64,000 nucleotides of DNA, taken from positions 1 to 64,000 of the forward strand of contig JAAYYE010000006.1 in assembly GCA_012515515.1 (NCBI GenBank), in the 5' to 3' direction. This DNA is from Minisyncoccota bacterium (GTDB lineage: Bacteria; Patescibacteria; Microgenomatia; UBA1400; PJMF01). The position numbers and the translations under genes are program-made. Below are positions 60,161-64,000 of the stretch, piece by piece (positions within the stretch are counted from its first letter, which is position 1; each line of letters begins with the position of its first letter). A model generated the notes under the pieces. That model was not told where the DNA came from and did no database searches. It saw nothing but the letters and a program-made list of their open reading frames with translations.

Positions 60161-60739
60161 TTTTTTCTAACTTTTTGATTCTAACATTGATCGAAATAAT
60201 TTAAAAGTAAGAGTCAAAACTGCATTTCTTAAATACTCATATATAGTTAACAGTTGTTTGATATGGTTTAAAAAACAAATTGAGAATATTTGTTATATTA
60301 ATATAGTTTTATTTATTTATTTTAATATTTTGATAGTGTTAATTTAAAATTAATAGCGAAATTAATTAGCTTTCTCTTTACTCACTTGCGAGCCTATATC
60401 ACTACCAACATCTAAACTTAAACAATAAAATATTTTTTACTCTAAAAATTTATTAAGAAAATTAAAAAAATAAATCAGTAGTTGTCTAAAAAACAAGCCC
60501 ACTGCCTAAAAAAACAAGTCTGCGCCAATTTTTTTCCGCCCAAATCATTATTAACACTTAGCAGTCAAAACAGCACTCTGCTAAAAGCAGCTTTTTAATC
60601 TATTTATTGATGAATCAAGCTATTTTTCAGTGTTTTTTTTAATTAATGATTTTTTTGCTAAATAATTTTTTTCGGCAAAAGGACGTTGCACTCGAGTAAA
60701 CAAAAATCGGCTAGCACAGCTAAAGTTCGGCTAGCATGC
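60161..60739. other. AT-rich gene-free region
   Basis: About 580 bases, very AT-rich to about 60480, with no open frame of useful length. A weak hairpin CTGCT/AGCAG followed by CTTTTT lies at 60578-60595 (plus), and the right end carries the 20-bp tandem repeat at the xer stop. No DnaA-box cluster is seen, so I do not call an origin. Confidence 0.55.
60178..60186 (-). promoter_or_regulatory. Extended -10 of tRNA-Ala
   Basis: TGTTAGAAT on the minus strand; predicted start near 60171, 11 bases before the tRNA. Confidence 0.5.
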
Positions 60740-60746
60740 CTAAAGT
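60707..60746. repeat. 20-bp tandem duplication spanning the xer stop codon
   Basis: TCGGCTAGCACAGCTAAAGT and TCGGCTAGCATGCCTAAAGT directly adjoin (17 of 20 match). The stop TAG of the minus-strand recombinase (60742-60740) lies in the second copy. GCTAGC is itself palindromic. Confidence 0.85.
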
Positions 60747-61732
60747 TTTGAGTGACGCTTGTCGTAAACTTTTTTTAACTGAGATTTAGTGACGTGAGTA
60801 TAGATTTGAGTAGTGGCAATATTTTTGTGACCTAAAATTTCTTGCACATCACGCAGGTTGGCACCATTAATTAAGAGATCAGTAGCAAAGCTGTGACGAA
60901 TACCATGCGGCGACAGTTTAACAGTCAGTCGGGCTTGGCGCGCATATTTATCTACCAAGCGTTGTACGCTCCGACTAGTCAGCCTCATGCTTTCATCATC
61001 AAAAGCGGGATGCACTTTTTTACCAGAAAAACGAATAAAAACCGCTCGCCACATATCTTCGCGAGTTGCTAGCCAACGCTCAAGCCAATCTGCCGCCCGA
61101 TCACTTAAAAACACCACTCTTGGTCGACGGCCCTTACCAATCACCCCAAATTCTTTGCGAGTGAGGTTAATTTGATCGCGATTGAGCTTAACCAGCTCAC
61201 TCACCCGCAAACCAGTAGAGAAGAGGACTTCTAAAATGGCCCGATCCCTTAAACCAGTTTCACTGCTGAGGTCTGGCTGGATTAATAAGCGCTCCATTTC
61301 TTCAATATCAATGAAGCTCATTGGAATAGATTCAGCTTTGGGCAGATCAATTTTCTCTGGATGAAGCACATTGAGGTCGTTTTTGATTAGATATTTAAAC
61401 CAAGAGCGCAGGGCGATCACATGATAACTTTGAGTTCTTTTGGATAAAGTTCTGCCTTGTTCATCAATATACCTGGCTAAAAAAACTCGATAAGCGCGCA
61501 AGGAATCGAGATCTAGTTGAGCTAAATCAGTGGCGCCCTGTTCTTTGAACCAGGCGTTGAAGCGTCTTAGATAATGACTATAATTACGAACTGTGAGGCG
61601 GCTGAGGTTCTTTTCTACCTCGAGTGACTCGAGGAAAGATATCAGGGCCTGATCTGGATCAGTGCTCAAACGAGCAATACTTTTGAGCACCTGTTTGTTT
61701 TTAGGCCCAGTTGTTACTTGATCGCTACTCAT
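60740..61732 (-). CDS. XerC/XerD-type tyrosine recombinase
   Basis: 330 residues. An N-terminal SAM-like core-binding domain (LISFLESLEVEKNLSRLTVRNY) and a catalytic domain with Arg I in LFSTGLRVSELVKL, Lys in the GKGRRPR turn, HGIRHSFATDL (His and Arg II), GHKNIATTQIYTHV (His and nucleophile Tyr). It probably resolves chromosome dimers; an integrase role cannot be excluded. No canonical dif site was found next to it. Confidence 0.9.
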   Translation of the reverse strand: MSSDQVTTGPKNKQVLKSIARLSTDPDQALISFLESLEVEKNLSRLTVRNYSHYLRRFNAWFKEQGATDLAQLDLDSLRAYRVFLARYIDEQGRTLSKRTQSYHVIALRSWFKYLIKNDLNVLHPEKIDLPKAESIPMSFIDIEEMERLLIQPDLSSETGLRDRAILEVLFSTGLRVSELVKLNRDQINLTRKEFGVIGKGRRPRVVFLSDRAADWLERWLATREDMWRAVFIRFSGKKVHPAFDDESMRLTSRSVQRLVDKYARQARLTVKLSPHGIRHSFATDLLINGANLRDVQEILGHKNIATTQIYTHVTKSQLKKVYDKRHSKL

Positions 61733-61890
61733 AAGCTCAATTTACAATAAATTTAAGTTTTTGCCTACTGGTAGATCTGGTTTGAAAAAAATCTGCTGTG
61801 AAAAAAGGGGAGAGGGGAAAATGTTTTTAGGTAAATTTTTCAGAAAAATTAGGCAGAAAAATAACTGATAATGGCAAAAAAACCAGAGTA

Positions 61891-61917
61891 AAAAATAGGG
61901 GAGACTACCCTATTTTT
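61891..61917 (-). terminator. Terminator of the GNAT gene
   Basis: AAAAATAGGG (61891-61900) and CCCTATTTTT (61908-61917) around seven bases, directly after the stop. Symmetric, so it could also act on plus-strand transcripts. Confidence 0.75.
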
Positions 61918-61919
61918 CC

Positions 61920-62495
61920 CTAAGTATAGGGGACCCAGTAGCGTAATTTGCGCACTGGAGAGTCGTCTTGCACTAGAGAATTAGCAAAAATCCCGCCATT
62001 TTTCTCGATAATTTTTTTTGAACCCAGATTGGTTTCATCGCACGTGAGCAGTGCTTGCTTAGTATCAATTTTTGGTTGATGCTGACGGATTTTTTCTAGA
62101 GTTAAAGCTAATAAACGACTGCCGTATCCCTGGCGACGAGCACTTGGCCTAATGACGTAGCCAACATGGCCGCCAATTTTTCGCAACTTGTCATTGAGTC
62201 GATGGCGAATAGAAACTCGACCTATCCAGACTAATTGGCCATCAGTCTGTTCTTCCATTAACCAATAAATGCTTTGTGGCACTCGATTAGGCGCTAAATT
62301 AATACCCAGTTCTTGTTCTGCTAAATAAGCTAAATATTCTTTGAAAAACTTTTTGTTGCTTAATTGAGCGAGATCAAGATTTTCTTCTACGTAATATCGT
62401 TCATGTTGGTGGGCTTGTAATTCGCTAAGACCATCAATGAAAGCCCGATGATGAGCTAACTGTGGTTTTAACAAAAAAACTGCATTTTTTGGCAT
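61920..62495 (-). CDS. GNAT-family N-acetyltransferase
   Basis: 191 residues. Coenzyme A loop RPSARRQGYGSRLLALTLEKI (in parts: SARRQGYG) is motif A; strand with VGYVIRPS before it and TCDETNLGSKKIIEKNGG motif B after it. The substrate may be an amino group on a small molecule or protein. TATAAT (62508-62503, minus) ends 7 bases before ATG, i.e. leaderless. Confidence 0.88.
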   Translation of the reverse strand: MPKNAVFLLKPQLAHHRAFIDGLSELQAHQHERYYVEENLDLAQLSNKKFFKEYLAYLAEQELGINLAPNRVPQSIYWLMEEQTDGQLVWIGRVSIRHRLNDKLRKIGGHVGYVIRPSARRQGYGSRLLALTLEKIRQHQPKIDTKQALLTCDETNLGSKKIIEKNGGIFANSLVQDDSPVRKLRYWVPYT

Positions 62496-62502
62496 ATGAG
62501 CT

Positions 62503-62508
62503 ATTATA
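62503..62508 (-). promoter_or_regulatory. -10 box of the GNAT gene
   Basis: TATAAT on the minus strand, 7 bases before ATG 62495. Confidence 0.6.
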
Positions 62509-62842
62509 GCCTGATTTGCAACGAGGGATTAATCATATAAAGGAAAAAAAGCCGATTTTAGGCTTTTAGCGGGCTTCTTGAGGTATTTAGATTGATATAT
62601 CAATTTAATATGCAATTTAGCTTGTAGATTCTTTAAAGATTTTAGCCTGGACAGATCTGGAGAAATGGCTAGGCAAGAGGCAAAAAGGTCGGAAATGGCA
62701 CCGGGCTAGATAATGAAAATACCAGGAGAAATGATCAGGGAGCAAGCAGCAGATAGGATAAATAAAGAAAAATAAGCACAAATTAATCGAGAAATTAAAA
62801 GATAAGATTAAATGTTTAAAAGTGGTCTCTTTGCCAATTCTA

Positions 62843-62882
62843 GGGTTTATGTCGCAAAAGTTATATTGTGCGACATAACCCC
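62843..62882. repeat. Long imperfect palindrome
   Basis: Arms GGGTTTATGTCGCA (62843-62856) and TGCGACATAACCCC (62869-62882) pair over 13 bp with one bulge around a 12-base loop that itself contains GTTAT. It is the strongest hairpin of the non-coding stretch. Confidence 0.9.
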
Positions 62883-63220
62883 AATCTCTCGATGGCTCCT
62901 ACACTGCCAACAATGCTCTAGGGCAGTCAAGGGTAGCAGCTAGATATTATTGTCTTTCTTATTGATCTTTTTACACTGCACTCTTAAACTCGCTTGCGCT
63001 CCTTAGCGTGTCGATCTAATTTGCTCCCAAATGGTCTCCCTCAACAGTTTTTAAAAAAGCATATTCGGGTTTTTTATTGATTAATCAAGCCTTTTACTCC
63101 CCAGAGCGTGCCCGGGGATAAAAACTTAATCACTTGAGGAAATCCAGAGAGGAAGTTGAGCTGCAGCGCCTGGCTCTACCAGGCTATATTTATTTTTGCA
63201 TCCTTATCTGTAACAATATC

Positions 63221-63246
63221 TAAGTGTATCATTGTTAAGTGTATCA
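63221..63246. repeat. 11-bp direct repeats
   Basis: TAAGTGTATCA at 63221-63231 and 63236-63246; directly followed by TATCAAACTATATCA (63242-63256), nearly identical to 690-704. Confidence 0.7.
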
Positions 63247-63541
63247 AACTATATCACTCCAGGCTTAAAGAGTCCTATAATAATTGAGTTTTCCACAATT
63301 TTCACGCCTCTACCCTTTGCCGAGCTTATTACTTTTTTTCTTTCTACCCTAGCTAATATTTATTACTATTTTTTATTAAAAATTTTACTCAAAAAATTAT
63401 TTTAAGCTTATTAAATAAGCCAAAACTGTGAGGGATTAGATATTTCTCTTCACTCTAATTTAACTAGCAAAGGGCTTTATTTTTCTCGCTCTTCCCCACT
63501 CCAATTATATAATAAAACACTGATACATCAATGTTTTATTC

Positions 63542-64000
63542 TTATTTACCAGGGAAAGCAAAGATAAAAGTAATGACAATGAAAATGGCTACTAATATAT
63601 ATTCGGTGGCAGTGTTTTTGAACAGTCTACCCTGCAAGAGGTTGTGAAACAATGACAAACCAACATAAACCAATGACATGATAAATAAAGAAATATGCCA
63701 AATTTGCATCGGTAAAAAAGAAAAAAAGATACTAAATTCGGTTAAAATTAAGACAAATAGCAGACTGTATTGTAGAATTTCTCGATCAATGCGCGGCTCT
63801 AATTTAACCGACCATAAAGACATTAAAATCAAGAAAAAGTGCGTCACAGCCACCAATAAAGCATTTATATAAAAAGGTAGACGCAAAGAAAAAATCGTAT
63901 TGGTTAATAATAAAGAAATAATCATGGTGAAAAAGAGAGCGATCGCCTGTGCTGCATACAACAGCTGAATAGTTCGGCCCTTAGCCACCGAAAAAATATT
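63542..64000 (-). CDS. Hypothetical polytopic membrane protein (5' end may lie outside the window)
   Basis: The frame stays open to the window edge. From the first possible start (GTG at 63988) it would be 148 residues with four predicted membrane helices (about 12-30, 38-60, 75-95, 125-145). No motif is recognised. The sequence upstream, NIFSVAKGRTIQLL, looks coding, so the gene may begin further right. Small basic and acidic loops only; function unknown. Confidence 0.6.
   Translation of the reverse strand, partial: NIFSVAKGRTIQLLYAAQAIALFFTMIISLLLTNTIFSLRLPFYINALLVAVTHFFLILMSLWSVKLEPRIDREILQYSLLFVLILTEFSIFFSFLPMQIWHISLFIMSLVYVGLSLFHNLLQGRLFKNTATEYILVAIFIVITFIFAFPGK

Larger units (their letters stand above)
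62496..63541. other. 1-kb gene-free region with hairpins and a long palindrome
   Basis: No protein-coding frame is convincing on either strand. Contents: a terminator-like AAAAGCC/GGCTTTT hairpin (62547-62567), the palindrome at 62843-62882, a hairpin ACTGCC/GGCAGT (62903-62927), CCCC/GGGG and GCCTGG/CCAGGC hairpins near 63110 and 63178-63194, and 11-bp direct repeats at 63221-63246. The stretch could be an RNA gene or a mobile-element remnant; I could not match it to SRP RNA, RNase P or tmRNA. Confidence 0.6.

Noticed and set aside
60161..60739. AT-rich region next to gyrase genes as replication origin
   Set aside because: No cluster of DnaA boxes, and dnaA/dnaN are absent from the neighbourhood.
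62640..62720. Purine-rich stretch as SRP RNA
   Set aside because: The GGAAGGAAGCAGCC-type apical loop and flanking symmetry are missing.
62843..62882. Palindrome as the dif site for the Xer recombinase
   Set aside because: The half-sites face outward and are 12 bases apart; dif has inward-facing arms with a 6-8 base centre.

Overview
This window looks like a piece of a small, AT-rich Candidate Phyla Radiation (Patescibacteria) genome, most likely of the Microgenomates (OP11) type. The reasons are the unusual 3' half of its 16S rRNA, the DUF2298/YYY membrane protein, the A|FTLIE-type prepilins, shortened versions of universal proteins (trigger factor, PheT, DNA polymerase III delta'), a fatty-acid-free acyl-carrier relic, and dense gene packing with overlaps. 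TGA acts as a normal stop (for example at uvrD), so the recoded Gracilibacteria/SR1 lineages are unlikely. The phylum call is inference; the bacterial and monoderm-like character (PBP, FemAB-type ligase, type IV pili without a visible secretin) is well supported.

Layout. 1-640: 3' end of 16S rRNA with its own terminator and no 23S behind it. 873-7988 (+): clpB, tRNA-Ile, lon, a PEGA/SH3-like envelope protein and a SIMPL protein. 7969-13711 (-): DUF2298 membrane protein, FAD oxidoreductase, PMT-type glycosyltransferase, tpiA. 13839-19837 (+): uvrD/pcrA, FemAB-like ligase, gap, a trigger factor without PPIase, and a CPR-type hypothetical. 20639-26453 (+): infC-rpmI-rplT, pheS-pheT, O-antigen-ligase-like protein; facing it a class A PBP (-). 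29363-36327 (+): tyrS, a 36-residue membrane peptide, recG, then a pilus platform set (PilX-like, pilM, pilN, pilO). 36361-38904 (-): khpA, rpsP, rnc, a serine-less ACP-like protein, nusB, rpmF. 39065-43497 (+): a surface module of a lipoprotein, a related membrane-anchored protein, a Cys-rich secreted protein and a prepilin. 43494-52942 (-): type IV pilus operon (pilB, pilT, pilC, pilin, pilD, four minor or accessory genes). 52973-60160: holB-like gene, gyrB-ppaC-gyrA, a histidine phosphatase and tRNA-Ala. 60161-64000: two long gene-poor stretches around a Xer recombinase, a GNAT acetyltransferase and an incomplete membrane protein.

How it works together. The pilus genes lie in two blocks (pilMNO on +; pilB/T/C/D and prepilins on -) that flank a translation/RNA-processing cluster and a set of novel surface proteins. 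Together they form a complete monoderm type IV pilus machine plus likely cargo. The remaining genes are housekeeping: protein quality control, translation, DNA topology and repair, parts of glycolysis, and envelope glycan assembly.

Cross-window signals worth attention are: (1) -10 boxes placed 6-12 nt before many start codons, implying leaderless or near-leaderless mRNAs; (2) short tandem duplications that straddle stop codons at five different genes; (3) an ACP lacking its phosphopantetheine serine; (4) a pair of adjacent surface proteins sharing an unrecognised C-terminal motif; (5) a long palindrome in a 1-kb gene-free region; (6) substitutions at the 16S decoding centre.
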